64,000 bases of DNA from Eulemur rufifrons (GCF_041146395.1 NC_090989.1:52230501-52294500); one strand, 5' to 3'. Counted from the first letter of the stretch, positions 38,664 to 51,524 are shown. The notes: a model not told the origin generated them from the letters alone. Translations and numbers: made by a program.

Positions 38664-38795
38664 TGCCAGACCACAGTGGCACTCACCTGTAGTCTTAGCT
38701 ACTCAGGAGGCTGAGGTAGGAGGATCACTTAAGGCCAGGAGTTGGAGGCCAGCCTGACCAACATAGCAAGACCCCCACCTCTAACAACAACAAAA
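38664..38795 (+). mobile_element. Alu monomer (FLAM-like)
   Basis: GTGGCACTCACCTGTAGTCT through GGCCAGCCTGACCAACATAG, ending CAACAACAAAAAA. The flanks AAAATGCCACT and AAAATGCAACT look like an imperfect target duplication. Inserted at the end of a MIR. Confidence 0.75.
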
Positions 38796-38879
38796 AATGC
38801 AACTTTCATGAGAATTAAAAGATATATATAAGGTACCTAGCACAAAGCCTGGTATTTAGTGAATGGTGGCTATAAGGAT

Positions 38880-38946
38880 CACTGTGATGATGGTGATGAC
38901 AACAAAGGAGGAGGAGAAGGAAGAGGAAGAGGAGACAAAAGAGAAA
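38880..38946. repeat. GA-rich low-complexity tract
   Basis: GATGATGGTGATGAC then AGGAGGAGGAGAAGGAAGAG. Confidence 0.7.
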
Positions 38947-39479
38947 AAGTTTGCTAGAATCACAGGGATTATAAGACTTATCAGCATTAATTTCTTCCTG
39001 AGATCAAAGACAGAATTAGCATGAATTATAAATTACTTGGTCAGTAGAGAATCACAGCAAAATGAATTATGTAGAATACTATAAAAGCTTAGACCTTCAA
39101 GTCATGAGGATGTGACCCATCTCTACCCTAGGGATATACTTGTCCAGTGGAAAAGGTAGTTGTTGCTATTCCACCACCTAGAACAGTGCCTGGCAAATGG
39201 CAGGCCCTTAGTAAAGCATTAATGAAAAAGTGAGTACTCCAACTCATAAACAGTGTGGGGGAATAGTGATAATTCCTTTATCTTTGGTTCATCTATCTCT
39301 CGACTCAACAGATGCATTACTCCCTCCATTACTCAGTAATGTCTTCAGTAACGTAATCAAGTGGTTCCTATGTCTCTGTTACATCAATCACGTTTAGACA
39401 TTGTCTAATTAAACTTAAATCACTTTATCATTCACTACAATCATATTTCCAAATTCTGTGAGTTCTGTTTTATAATCTA

Positions 39480-39935
39480 ACATAGACTTATGGTGGAAAC
39501 AAGCTACAGGCTCCTGAAACTCATGTCTTCTTTTTCCCGGGCACATAGCTAGATTACATTTCTCAGGACCAACTCAGTTGTGGCCACATGACTGAGTTCT
39601 AACAAATACAACTTGTGCACAAGTGCTGTACATTTCTTCTAAGCCTGGCCCATAACATCATCCTATTTGCAACTCAGATCTCTAATTTCAGTCCAGATGA
39701 ATGTGGAGAATCCAGTGGCTCTAGCTGATGGTGGAGCCAATAAAAGATAAAAGCCTGGATTTCTGAATCATCACATGGAGCAGAATTTGTCTCCCTCCTC
39801 CCCATCATGTGCACACACATGGGCACCCCCACTGGACTGTGAGGTGAATGAGAAATATCCCTTTATTATATGAAGTCACTGATATTTAGGGGTTATTTTT
39901 ACAGCAGTTGGCCTATCCTGACTAATTTAGTACCA
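39480..39935 (+). mobile_element. LTR-like repeat (MaLR type)
   Basis: GTTGTGGCCACATGACTGAG, then a run of ATTTAGGGGTTATTTTTACA and a terminus GGCCTATCCTGACTAATTTA, is the usual end of MLT1-group LTRs. Confidence 0.6.
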
Positions 39936-40264
39936 TGCTCATTTTACTCTACTGACTCTTTTTAAAAACTTTACATATATATTTTGCTCAAGAACTTGGA
40001 ATTGTGCATTTTTGTCCTACATTCCATATTTTACATGTTCACACCAATACATCTTCTTTCCTTGTAGTCACCCATGTCACACCACATCAATTAATAAGCA
40101 ATCAATTCTGCTCCTAAATATCCATATCTTTCCATCCCCATTACCTATACTTTGTTTATTAGACACTTGATTTTCCCACCTGGATTACTGAAATAGCTTC
40201 CTATATTCTCTCCTTACCCTCACTCTTTTCATTCCTTCAATTCATTGGCTAGCCCTTGCCAGAG

Positions 40265-40480
40265 TAGTTTTTCTGACATGAAAATCTAATTTTGTTTCTT
40301 CTTTGCACAAACTTCCATGACTTCTTATCACCCCTTGGTTAATGTCTAAAGAAATTACCCTTCTTTTTAGAGCCTCTTTGCTTGCCTGTCCCTCATCACA
40401 TGCCCTAAGCTATAATAGCTCAATGGTCCCTAAGTGTGAGTCTAAAACACCTAGGATCCCAGGCATTACTGAAAAGAGTT
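40265..40480 (+). mobile_element. L2 fragment
   Basis: CTTTGCACAAACTTCCATGA, CCCCTTGGTTAATGTCTAAA and TAGAGCCTCTTTGCTTGCCT. Confidence 0.4.
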
Positions 40481-40839
40481 CTAAAATCCACAAACTGGTC
40501 TATGCATTATGTATTGACTGAACAAATGTTATAGCTTGACTATATATGCGTTACTACCAAATGAGTTAATGTATGTAATGCATGAGCATAAGTGAGCTAT
40601 TGTTAGCACCAGCATTTTCCCAATGTATTTGCTATTGTGATTAATAAAATAAAATTTTATCTGAATATAACTATATTTGTAATATGTTTCTTAATTATAG
40701 GATGCTAAAATATAACTACTGTCATGTGCATAAAGGGCTCAACATTTTGATGTTAAAAAGGGATCCACGCTTGAATATTTGGGGATTACTGCTTGACACT
40801 GCAAACTATTTTCAATTTCTGGAATGGACAGTGACACTG

Positions 40840-41400
40840 ATTCTGCACATACGGAGGATTCTGTGGCTTGGCTCGCTCAACCTTTACTCCACCTGACTTC
40901 TAGGGTTCCTTCCTGTGCTGCAGAGGCTAGAAAGCTATCTTTCCCACCTTCTTTGGCAGCAAGAGTTCTAGATGCACAAAATAGATGTACTACTCTAAGA
41001 TGTAGAAATTGAAAATGAGGCTGAGGCCATCTTCCTGCTTTTTGAGCTGTTTGTCTACTGGAAAGCAACTTTGTAGAGACTCTTTTCTATAGCAGAATTC
41101 CTGTGTCCATTTTATGGCTTCCTGAGGGTTAAGAGTCACAGTGGCAGCATTAGGGATGACTTTCTGATTCCTCATCAGTGGATGGCATTATGTTCTTGGA
41201 CTGGATAATTCTAGTGGTGGCCTCAGTGGGACAGTACTATAGTCTTCTGGGAATCATTCCTGGTGGGCCAGCCTGTAGTCTGTTCTTCTGGCTCTTTCAT
41301 GATTTTGTCCTAATCACCTGTGGATTTTTACTTAAATCCTTTCCTTCTTGAGAGGACTACATTGGTTTCTGTTTTCTGCATTGAACCTTGACTGATAGAG
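40840..41400 (+). mobile_element. LTR-like repeat
   Basis: CTTCCTGTGCTGCAGAGGCT near the left and TTGAACCTTGACTGATAGAG at the right suggest an old LTR. Subfamily unknown. Confidence 0.4.
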
Positions 41401-41919
41401 GCCTTAGAAAATATTTCTGTAACATGGAACACACGTCCCCTTGTCCCCCACCTCCCATCTTCTTCTTGTCCTCAGCTCAACTGTCTTCTTTTCCAGGATG
41501 ACTTTACCAACACCCTCAGCTGAGTCAAGTGCCTTTCCTTTCTGTTCTATCTATAACCCTATGATAGAACTTCTCACTATAGTAATGGTCAATTATTTGT
41601 CTATACAAGTTAATTAATAAAGCTACATTTTGTTAGTCACATATTCCCAGGTATGTGCACCATAAGAATTTATGGAGTAAAGGAATCAATGAACAAATGG
41701 GAATAATAATTAAAAATGAGTAACCATCCCATAAAGGAGGAAATGTAGTGGCATGAGAGAAGACGTGTAGTTTTCTTACAAAATGAAATGGTATATGGTT
41801 CTAGAACATATACCATGTGCAAGTATATGTAAAATAAGGCAAAGCTGAAATGCCCATGAGTGTAGGTATATTCTCCTTAGTTCTCTAACAAAGAGGTCCA
41901 CATGGTCTAGACCATATGG

Positions 41920-42370
41920 CAGTTTTTTTCTATAAAGAGACAGATAGTAAATATTATAGGCTTTGTGAGTCACATAATCTCTGTCACAACTACTCAACTT
42001 TGCCATTTTCTCAAGAAAGCAGTCATATCTATAAACAGATAATATATAATGGATATAGTTGTGTTCCAATAAACTTTTATGAACATTGAAGTTAGAATTT
42101 CATATAATTTTCATATGTCACAAAATACTAACCTTCTGGGTGCGGAGCGCACTGTATGGGGGATGGGCATGTTTGTAGCTCTGGCTTGGGCAATGCAAAG
42201 GCATTATATGTAACCAAAATGTTTATACCCCCATAATATGCTTAAATTAATAAGAAAAAGAAAATAAATTAAAAAATGTAAAGAACACATAAAAACACGT
42301 GGAAGGTGGGGAGAAGAGGGGAAGAGAAGTAGATTTGGCCTGCAGGCAGTGGATTGACAACTGCTGGTTT
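41920..42370 (-). mobile_element. hAT-type transposon, interrupted
   Basis: CTATAAAGAGACAGATAGTA, TATTATAGGCTTTGTGAGTC and CAACTACTCAACTTTGCCAT on the left and GATTTGGCCTGCAGGCAGTG on the right are one family, related in antisense to 22990-23208. An insertion separates the halves at about 42134-42272. Confidence 0.65.
42134..42272 (+). mobile_element. Short SINE-like insertion
   Basis: About 137 bp, from CTTCTGGGTGCGGAGCGCAC, through GGCTTGGGCAATGCAAAGGC and TAACCAAAATGTTTATACCC, to an A-rich tail AATAAGAAAAAGAAAATAAA. It interrupts an hAT element. It is not Alu, MIR or L1 as far as I can see. I have an unverified impression that sequences ending in CCCCCATAATATGC plus an A-tail are common in strepsirrhine genomes. 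No convincing target duplication was found. Confidence 0.45.
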
Positions 42371-43311
42371 AGAAGATCAAGGAAAAGTCTGAATTTACAG
42401 TGCAGAGTGACTTTGATTTTTTGAGTGGACCTTGTGTACATTTTAATTTCTTCGCATATAAAATGAAGACTATAACATATTACTTATGTTAAAACATATT
42501 GTTGATATCATTAACTTTGATATAAAAACAATAATGTTGAAAAGGCTTTGAGACCTTGAAGACAGACCTGGGCCACTTATAAGTCTCTTTAAGTAATACT
42601 GGAACATTTCAGGTGTTTCATAGCTAACACCTCATGACAAGGCCTTGAAGGTTTACATATACGGTAAAACTGCTAAGTGAGCAGTGTGTGGTAAGAAAAC
42701 ATTCTCTCCTTCATTTACAACATGAAAGGGAAAGAGGTACAAATAATATGTGGATGATTACCACTCCACTCTTGTTCCCATCCACAAATGGACAGATCAC
42801 CTTAATTGCAATTTTCAATAAAGCAGATGTCAAGAGATTGTAGTCTTACATATTACACCTGTTTTAGTTTCTAGAAGAAAACTTTTCTTGGAGGTTTTCA
42901 AAGACTCATGGAATCAGAGAGGTGGAAGGGGTACTTCCTCCCACCTCCAGTTCACAGGTGAGAAAGCCCTGGGCACAGAACTGTCAAATGACAGTTAGCA
43001 GCAGGGTTAGGGCAGGCCCTCGCCTCTGAATTCCATTGCAGTGCTCTTTCAACTTTACCAGGCTTTAAAAAAAATTCTGCTACTGTGCTTTGAATAAAAA
43101 TTGCCAAAGATTAAGTCTAATCATGGCTTTATAGTTAAATTGTGTATGTCTCCTTGAGTCACAAAGGAGTTAACTTTGTGTTATATAAAACATATAGTTT
43201 AATGTTATATAAACTGTATGTTGTATAACACATAGAGATATAGCAGTAAGAAGCTCTAATTTTTCATCTTTTATTGATAACATTATCCATCACCCAACGG
43301 TGATGGATTGA

Positions 43312-43862
43312 ATCCTGGAGCCAGGATTCAAAAATCCACATCGATCTGTCTTCAAAGGTCCTGAGAGGTGAAACTGAGGGGGCGAGGGAGGAAGATTCTG
43401 TGACTTTAGAGAACAGAGGAGAGTGAGATCAGAAAGAGAAACAAACAAAATGAGGTTTATTGAGGAGAGAAAAATAGGATTATAGAGCAAGAGCAAGATA
43501 TAGGTTTACAGAGTGAGTTACATACGCCTTGGATGACGACCAGACCCATTCTCAAGGCAAAGGGAGAACAAAAGGAAGGGCAAAAGGACCTGGTTAGGGT
43601 CTGCATCTTGTATTATAGTGCCTGGATTGGGACCTTCCGTGGTGCAAACGTCACCATGGAACCACTTTGAATGGACAGTTGGGAGATACACAATCTGAGT
43701 CTTACTGAGCATACAGATCTCCCATGAGCCTCTCTGAAAGTCCATTTGGGGTGGGTGGTGAATCACACCAGCACCCATTTTTGACCCTAGGAGTCTTGGA
43801 ATCCCTTGCCATCTATCTAACACTATTATATTCCACAGCATTTGAAACTGGAACAACTCTAC
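43312..43862 (-). mobile_element. Solo LTR, minus orientation, paired with 48632-49125
   Basis: Read on the minus strand this matches the copy at 48632-49125 almost base for base over its conserved parts. Shared blocks include (minus strand) GAGGCTCATGGGAGATCTGT, CTTTGCCTTGAGAATGGGTC, CTATATCTTGCTCTTGCTCT and CTCTCCTCAATAAACCTCAT. AATAAA is intact in this copy. The layout (poly(A) signal in the right third, no ORF) is that of an LTR. No internal retroviral genes are adjacent. Confidence 0.65.
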
Positions 43863-43984
43863 CCCCGCTCCCAGTCTCCATACATACCCTGTTCTGTTTT
43901 CCCCATAACACTAGCCCCACTTGCCATACTACGTAATTAACTTATCTACTGTGTATATTGTCTATTGTATTTCTCACCCCCACT

Positions 43985-44105
43985 ATGTCAGAAGCTCCAT
44001 CATGGTAAGGATTTTTGTCTGTTTTGTTCTCTGACTCAAGTACATAGAGCAGTGCCTTGCACATAGTAGGCACTCAGGAAATATTTGTTGAATTAATACA
44101 TGAAT
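43985..44105 (+). mobile_element. L2 3' end
   Basis: GGATTTTTGTCTGTTTTGTT, then AGCAGTGCCTTGCACATAGT and AGGCACTCAGGAAATATTTG. Confidence 0.8.
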
Positions 44106-44264
44106 TTCAGAAAATGAAGAATAGGGATTTAGGGATATCTTGACACATTACATGGTTAAATTTGAAAAAGTCTTGGACAAGATGCACAAAAAGATTGGAG
44201 CAACAGAAGCATAATACAACAAAGCAGAACACTTGAGTGCTACTGCCTGCCAGGGACAAGACCA

Positions 44265-44440
44265 AGGGTCTTTACATTCATTATCTTATTTTTCCCACCA
44301 CAGCTATTTTAACCTCATTTTACAGTTGATGAAACTGAGGCTAGATAACTTGTCCAGGTTCATACACTTAGCCAGGGGTGGAGCTAGGATTCAAAAACCC
44401 ACATGGATCTGACTCTAAAGCCCATGTGTGTAACCACTGC
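44265..44440 (-). mobile_element. MIR SINE
   Basis: CATTTTACAGTTGATGAAAC, TGAGGCTAGATAACTTGTCC and GGTGGAGCTAGGATTCAAAA. Confidence 0.75.
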
Positions 44441-44449
44441 TCTGCAACA

Positions 44450-45560
44450 AACTATCTAACGCCATCTCTCTGACCCTGAGAATACTGGGTGGAGCCATCT
44501 CAGCACACAGGACCCATTTTATTAAGACTGCTAAATGGACGGGTATTTAGAGACACTTGTAGATTCATGCCAAAGGGATTTTGCTTTCCTGAGTTGCAAT
44601 CTCCAAATTTTTTACATAAAGAATGTTACTTCTATTAAAGCTAGAAGGATCTCCTACAAACATTTTTAGTCAAAAGGTAATTAGCATTATCTTGCCCACC
44701 AATGAATCTCTCAAACCATGAAACTTCAAATATCAAAATTTGTCATGTTGTCTGGGCAGTAGAAAATAGCTTAGCAAGCTACATACTTTCAGATCCAACA
44801 TCTTGGGGGCAGCAAGCACCAGATCTGCCTCCGTGGCTCAACTGTCTCTTTGCCTGTAACTACCTAAGAGTCAGGCAATATAAAGGCAGAGATTCCTTCC
44901 CTGAATTCATAGGTATCTTCTTCTCAACCACCAACTTGCATTGACACTTCTATGCATATATTTCTTCTCTAAATATGAACTGAAACTTATGAAAATATAA
45001 GTTTTACTGCCTTCATGGCCAACAAATTTCCAGAAGCAGAATCAGATAGCAATCATATATCAAAATAGATCTGGAGTATGAACAGGACAGAAAGGGTCAG
45101 GGACATATAGGGGATGTCACAGGGATATATGCCAGGGGTGCATATGAGACTGTAGGGACAGAGGGACTGGGAAGAGAAAGGTCCTCTTTAAGAAGTTCAA
45201 CCGCGGAGAGGTCTGCATAAACCGGGGGTTCTCTATGGATACCAATCATACAACTATTCACTGTGCCTCATCCCCTGCCCTACTCTTTACTAACAAGCAT
45301 AAGGTAATAGTCTCGCTGTTGCAACAAGCAGAGAAAGACAATTGTTTCTGAAGAGTAGAAGAGAAAGTAAATCATTATCAATCAAGTGATTTGGAAATAG
45401 TTGTTAAGGCATAAGGTACAAAAAGTTTTATATCCTCTGAAGGTGTCAGGGTACCTCACATAAATATGTCACAAAAGTTACCATTCAAATAATAAATAAG
45501 CACAATTTGACAGAACTTCAGGAGTATATCTTATTTGTGGAACGCCATTATTTGTGTGGT
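44450..45560. other. No gene seen
   Basis: Unique-looking sequence, nothing supported. Confidence 0.4.
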
Positions 45561-45569
45561 CTACTCATT

Positions 45570-45715
45570 CTTAAGCTTAGGTGTTCATAAAAATCAGCTG
45601 GGTTAGGGTATTTATTTAAAATTCACAGATGTCTTTACACTTTAGAGCCAGGAATCTGAATTTTGAACAAGTCACCTGGGTGATTCTAATGAACCACAAT
45701 TTGAAAAATCCTACC
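45570..45715 (+). mobile_element. MER5-like hAT fragment
   Basis: CATAAAAATCAGCTGGGTTA, GAGCCAGGAATCTGAATTTT and GGGTGATTCTAATGAACCAC. Confidence 0.6.
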
Positions 45716-46084
45716 GTAAGACTGTAGCACACTAAGGATGCAGTGGGAATTTGGAGCCAAAAATGAGTTCTTATTCTACTACGGACACATATTAAGAAAA
45801 CTAAACAAGTCAGAGGTACATAAATACTCTGGATTTATCCAATATTACCTAAATAACTGGGAGCATCACTGTCTTTCGTAAAGAAAACAGAAGTAAATAT
45901 TTAGTTCATCCCAATCATTGTATAATTCTGTGCTGCCATATTAAATTTCAGCAATCTCCAAAGAATACCCGCCCCCAAATCTCTCAAGCATTTTAATTAT
46001 CATACTCAGAAGATAAAATTTCTATTTATTACTCAGGGCTCCATATCACTGGACTCTAACACATCACTTTATACGACAAGCCAC

Positions 46085-46350
46085 ATTTAAATAAGAGCTA
46101 TTATTTATTGAATGTCAGTGATTATTTTTATATGCATCATCTTGTTTAATTCTCACAATAACCCTCAAAGGTAGGAACCATTATAATCCCCATTTTACAG
46201 TTTAAAAAACTGAGGCCTAAGGCTTGGCAGGATTAAGAAAGTTGGTCAAGGTCATATAGCTAGTAAATGGCAGAACCAGTGTTTGAATCCAGATGTTTCT
46301 GACTCCAGAAGCACCAGTTCTTAAGCTCTAAGTAATTCTGCCTCCACTGG
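46085..46350 (-). mobile_element. MIR SINE, nearly full length
   Basis: ATCATCTTGTTTAATTCTCA, CCCCATTTTACAGTTTAAAA, AGGTCATATAGCTAGTAAAT and GTTTGAATCCAGATGTTTCT. Confidence 0.8.
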
Positions 46351-46359
46351 GAGCCTTAG

Positions 46360-47040
46360 TTCATATACACTCCATGAACATGCACAGATAAAGCAAATAT
46401 CAATACAAATTTCATAGCTTACTAAGGATACACAATCCCAGTAGAATAACAGGTCTATTCCATAAGAAATGACATAAAATCAAAATGTAATTATGCCTTT
46501 CCAAAATATAAATAAAAACTAAAATCTACATCAATATCTAGTGTTTGTCATTCTTACCAGACAGGCTTTAACTATGGAAATAGTCATTGTTGTTGCCAGC
46601 ACATAAACTCTTTTTTCGTTCTGTGTAGCTGCCACCTGAAACCTCCAGTGTGTAGTATTTCCTGACATATATTCTTGTAACCACTAATACTTGAACTTTT
46701 CTTTTTTTTGCTGAATACTCCTAGTACATTTAGCCTCCTACTAAAATTTCTAAGGCAAGAAAAAAATCATCTCTCCCAACCACTCACTACTATACACAAA
46801 TCCAAAAGTTTAAAAAGAATAACAGTGACCACACAAATCACAAAAAGGACATGTCCCAAATTGGAATTTTCTTTTACTAAAAATATAAAGCCAACTTAAG
46901 AATCTAAAGATCCCATAATCCAGCCTTTCCCCTTAGCTGACTGAATCCTTTGTACTCTTTAAAACAACTAAACCTTTAGCATCCCCAGATCTTGAGGTTT
47001 GTTCTTCCACTTTTATATTTCTCCAGCATTGCAAGCTGGC
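46360..47040. other. No gene seen
   Basis: Unique-looking AT-rich sequence, nothing supported. Confidence 0.4.
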
Positions 47041-47044
47041 CTGC

Positions 47045-47240
47045 TCTGCCTCCATCCCTGATTGTGAGGAACATTTTGTGTTATGTTGTATATTGCAGCT
47101 GTCTCTGCTGCTAGACCATAAGCTCCATTAGCACAGGGACCACATCTGTTTGGTGTCTCTTGCAATAGCCACAGTACCTGGCCCAGAGAAGCCACTTAAT
47201 ATAATGATGTTGAATGAATAAATGAATGAATGATCCATGA
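47045..47240 (+). mobile_element. L2 3' end with ATGA tail repeat
   Basis: CCATAAGCTCCATTAGCACA, CAGTACCTGGCCCAGAGAAG and a terminal TGAATGAATAAATGAATGAA are the L2 terminus. Confidence 0.8.
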
Positions 47241-47244
47241 AACT

Positions 47245-48630
47245 TAGTGACTCCTAGGGCTTGGCTCTTTCTTTCATCCTCACCAAGATTCCAGTCTGAG
47301 CTTTACTGGATGCCTCTTACTTCTTTACTTCACTCAGGATTGACAAGCTACTGGTTTCTCAGATGATCACCATGACCTTAGATTAGCTCTTCTCTGTTCA
47401 TCACTTTGAGATTCCTTCTGAATTTGTAGCTCTCCTCCTGTTGGAGTGATAGAGGCAATTCCAGTCCGTGAAGGCTGGGGCAGCAGATGCAGCCTCCGAA
47501 TTAGGAAGAAAAGCCTAGATAGGGTGGAGGAGCTTTCTGCTGCCTGCTTTTCTCCCCAGAAGAGAAAAAGATGACTGGAGAGGAGAACGAATGGGACACT
47601 ACTCAGCAATTAAGGTTTAGAAGGAAGGACATGAACTGTGTAAGTCAGTATGGCCAAAGGAGGCCTTGACCTTGCTGCAACCACTGACTTAGGTAGCAGG
47701 CAGAAAGACTCTTATCCCTCCATCTAATGTTGTGACCCAGCTGTTGCTGAAGAGGCCTCAGGAGACCTCTTTCTTCTTTTAATTCAGAGTTATCTATTTA
47801 TGGAAAGGTTTCTTTTATGTGATTTCCTCCCCCTCTCCTCCTCTACTCAGGTCACATTCCTTTCTTTCCTCTTTCTTCCTTCCCACCCTCCTTTTATATT
47901 GTGACAGGCAAAATTATTCATTTCATTTTTCCTTCTCTTCAATAGCACTGGCCATAGGTCAGTATTTTAACGAACTAGAAACAGTCAGTCTGATATTTAG
48001 AAAGAGAACTTTAGCAATCCAATCGATTAGAAAGTTTTGTTTTTGAAGGAACAAGATGGTATTTAAAGAAAAAGTGTCAAATGATAGAAAAGGAAAACAT
48101 CTCTTTCCAAATAGCTAAGTACTTCCAAGTCCTGGAGTCAATTCTTCCATTATAAAGGGACTTCAGCCTAACGTCAGGAATAGGCTTAATGCCTCCTGTT
48201 TGAGTACTGTCCCATTGTTCTTTTTAAAGCTTGTCTTTTCTGGTAGGCCAGCTTCAACATATTTGCTTTTGTCAGTAACTCATATAGGTAGGGGTGAGCT
48301 TAGAGGTGAATTCATACAAACAAAGATCATTTAACACAACCCCCTCCCTTAGTGTTAGCCCCTTTACCTCAAAAACATCATTGTTTTAGTTAACTTCTTA
48401 ATTGTGCAATTCTCCTCTCTGTCCCATCCTACTGTGGGAAAAAACAGACTTTCTAGCCAGCTGAACTTCCTGTATTGCAAATGCATCTTCAGACAATGTT
48501 CCTGCCCTATCATCTGTCTCCTATCTCCAAGCCCCAATAATCCCATTTCATTTGGGGGTTTCAGTTATAGTTTAGTATTGCTTGTTCCTTACCTATGTAG
48601 TGATTCTAATAAATCCTCCTTTTTCTTCAG
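47245..48630. other. No gene seen
   Basis: No exon or RNA gene supported. A pyrimidine-rich stretch lies at about 47820-47900. Confidence 0.4.
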
Positions 48631-48631
48631 C

Positions 48632-49125
48632 TAGTTTGAGTAGGTTGCTGTGGAATGTAATAGTGTTAGGTAGATAGCAAGGGATTCCAGGTCTCTCAGG
48701 GACAAAAGTGGGTGCTGCTGTGATTCACCACCCATCCCAAATGGGCTTTCAAAGAGGCTCATGGGAGATCTGTATGCTTGGTAAGACTCAGGTCTTATAT
48801 CCCCCAACTGTCCAAAGTGGTTCCATGGTGACATTTGAACCACGGGAGGTCCCAATCCAGGCACTCTAAAACAAGATGAAGACCATAACCAGGCCCTTTT
48901 GCCCTTCCTTTTGCTAGCCCTTTGCCTTGAGAATGGGTCCGGTCGTCATCGGAGACATATGTAACTCGCCCTGTAAACCTATATCTTGCTCTTGCTCTAT
49001 AATCCTATTTTTCTCTCCTCAGTAAACCTCATTTTTGTGCTTGCTTCACTTTGGTGCATCTGATCATTCTTTGGCCATAAACACGCTAAGAACCAACATT
49101 TCAGAGTGAAACCTGACAATAGGAA
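48632..49125 (+). mobile_element. Solo LTR, plus orientation, paired with 43312-43862
   Basis: Same family as the minus-strand copy about 4.8 kb upstream. Here the poly(A) signal position reads AGTAAA (CTCAGTAAACCTCATTTTTG), so the signal is mutated. The shared blocks occur in the same order when strands are matched. The copies have diverged by many point changes and by differing right ends, so they are old or separate insertions rather than a recent duplication. Confidence 0.65.
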
Positions 49126-49129
49126 GTAA

Positions 49130-51077
49130 AAAATAAGTTTTAAAAAATTTGAGACCACCTAGACTCTCTAAGTGAGTTCAGATTTTCTAGATCCATTGAA
49201 AAATACCTGAGAGTCTTGAGAAAACATGCAGTTAAGATTGAACTGTTGAACACCAATGAAAACCTTTTCCAGAACAAGTCAAGGAATATAACAAATAAAT
49301 AGATATACAAAGAAATAATTTGTTTCTGAATGTCTGCCAGGTATAAGATCAAGTCATAAACATTCTGAGTAATTCTAGTTAAATTTCTTGGGGATAAGGA
49401 GAAAAAGGTGAATTCTGCAAATTATGGGATGGTAAATGAGGCATTAAACCTAGAAAAGATTCTAGAAAGTTATGTGTAGTAGAATACCCATTATATCCTC
49501 TCATTTCCATCCTCACTTTAGAAGATAGTTTCTGCCTACAAACACCAAAATAATAGCCCTCCATAATAGGTGAATCCTTGCCCTTCACCTGGTGACAATG
49601 ACAATGACAATGGTGACATTGAGGACATTGATGTGCTTTTGTTTCGTTTCCTTGCTTGGTCGTCTTTAATGTCCTTGAGTTCTGGGAGAGACCACAATAG
49701 AGCTATAAATTAATTTCCCTTTTTTTTCAAAGCTTATCTGAGTGACTTTACAGACCCTGAAACTAAATGAAATCTGACTAAGATAGGCAAGTAAAGGAAA
49801 GATCTGTGCATACTTAGAAAAAGGATGAAGTATTAATATTTGCTAGAAGCCAGGGTGGAGTCATTAAGACTAGTCTAATCCTATTTTTCTTTTGTAACAG
49901 GGTTAATAAACTGATAGCTCAGTTGCACTGTGGCTGTTGGGGATGTTATAGATCTCTAGTTTTCTCCTGTCCAGTATCTATTTGCCTTCTTCTCTTACTA
50001 GGACTCTACTTTTACATTGCTAACCAAAAAGCCTTCTTTTCACGCAATCTGTTTTTCTATTATTTTCTTAGAGTTTACTTTAATTTTTACATGCAAAAGA
50101 ATTATGTAACATTTATGTCAGTTATTAAGTGAACATCTGTGAATCTACCAAGAACTAGAATGTTTCCAATACATTGCATCCATTATCCTCTGCCTCCCCC
50201 ACCTCTGCTTCTCCTCCCAATACCAGCTTACTGTACAGTCTTGGTGGGAAGGTCAAACAAAGTGTATCCTTTTCTACCCTGGCCAAAGGGTAAGCACGAA
50301 ACATTGGTAAAGTCGACTGGACTCTCCCATTCCACTCTCTTCCGTGGCATGAAGAACAGATTGAAAAAAGTCTGAGCAAATTCATCAAAATGAAGATATT
50401 CTACCTAAAACTATCTCAATACCTGGAGATGATGGTATCTCTGAGCTTGCTGAGATCTGGTTCTCCAGATTTTTTTTTTTTACTTCTAAGAGCTATCCCA
50501 TACCCTTCTATAATCTCTTGTTTTTGTTTCAATTAACCAGTGTTGTTATACCCACTTACCAAAGAACTCCTCTCTGATAACATTAGTGAGTGTAAATTTC
50601 ATTCACTCTTTTGATAAAGTCACATCAGGTATTTTCATGAGTGGGCTGCAAAAAATATGGATAGGATGAGAGTAAAACTACACAGTAACGGTCACCTCTG
50701 GGGAGAACTGGAAGAGAATTGGACCAGAGAAGAGGGTTTCAATTGAATCTGCAATGTTTTATTTCTTATAAAGAAATCCAAGGCAATATAATAACATGTT
50801 AAGTTGCCTAGGTGGTTGCTACGTTATATTATTTTCTATAAATTTCTTTAGGTTTAAATAACAAAAGTTTAGGTGAAAACAGGTAGCTCTATGACAGGCT
50901 CAACAACTGTGGCCATGGGAGTGCTGAATAATGGATCAGTGTTAACCTATTTGGAGGCATGTGCTTTTTGGTTCTGCCTTGGTCAATGCTTTCAAAAATG
51001 ACTTGGAAAAATGTAAAGAAAACGTGAAATTTGTGAATGAACCAAAGATGGCGAGATCAATAGCATATGTGCTGAAT
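49130..51077. other. No gene seen
   Basis: Unique-looking, mostly AT-rich. A T-run at about 50470-50481 is the only simple feature noted. Confidence 0.4.
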
Positions 51078-51450
51078 GAAATAATCAGCATACAGGCCGG
51101 GCGCGGTGGCTCACGCCTGTAATCCTAGCACTCTGGGAGGCCGAGGTGGGCGGATCATTTGAGCTCAGGAGTTCGAGACCAGCCTGAGCAAGAGCGAGAC
51201 CCCATCTCTACTAAAAATAGAAAGAAATTATATGGACAGCTAAAAATATATATAGAAAAAATTAGCCGGGCATGGTGGCGCATGCCTGTAGTCCCAGCTA
51301 CTCGGGAGGCTGAGACAGGAGGATCGCTTGAGTTCAGGAGTTTGAGGTTGCTGTGAGCTAGGCTGACGCCACGGCACTCACTCTAGCCTGGGCAACAGAG
51401 TGAGACTCTGTCTCAAAAAAAAAAAAAAAAAAAGAAATAATCAGCATACA
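51078..51450 (+). mobile_element. Strepsirrhine-type Alu with 17-bp target-site duplication
   Basis: The Alu body (51095-51433) starts GGCCGGGCGCGGTGGCTCAC. Perfect duplication GAAATAATCAGCATACA at 51078-51094 and 51434-51450. The pristine CpGs in the start and the perfect duplication suggest it is among the youngest insertions in the window. The linker is the TATATGGACAGC form. Confidence 0.95.
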
Positions 51451-51524
51451 AAAAAATGTTGGCAAAGTACAATTCTGGGCTGAATCTCATCAGTTAAAAA
51501 ACAAAAAGAAAATGCATTTACTGA

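Noticed and set aside
43518..43856. 112-codon minus-strand frame
   Set aside because: It lies wholly inside the LTR of that region, and an LTR is not expected to encode protein.
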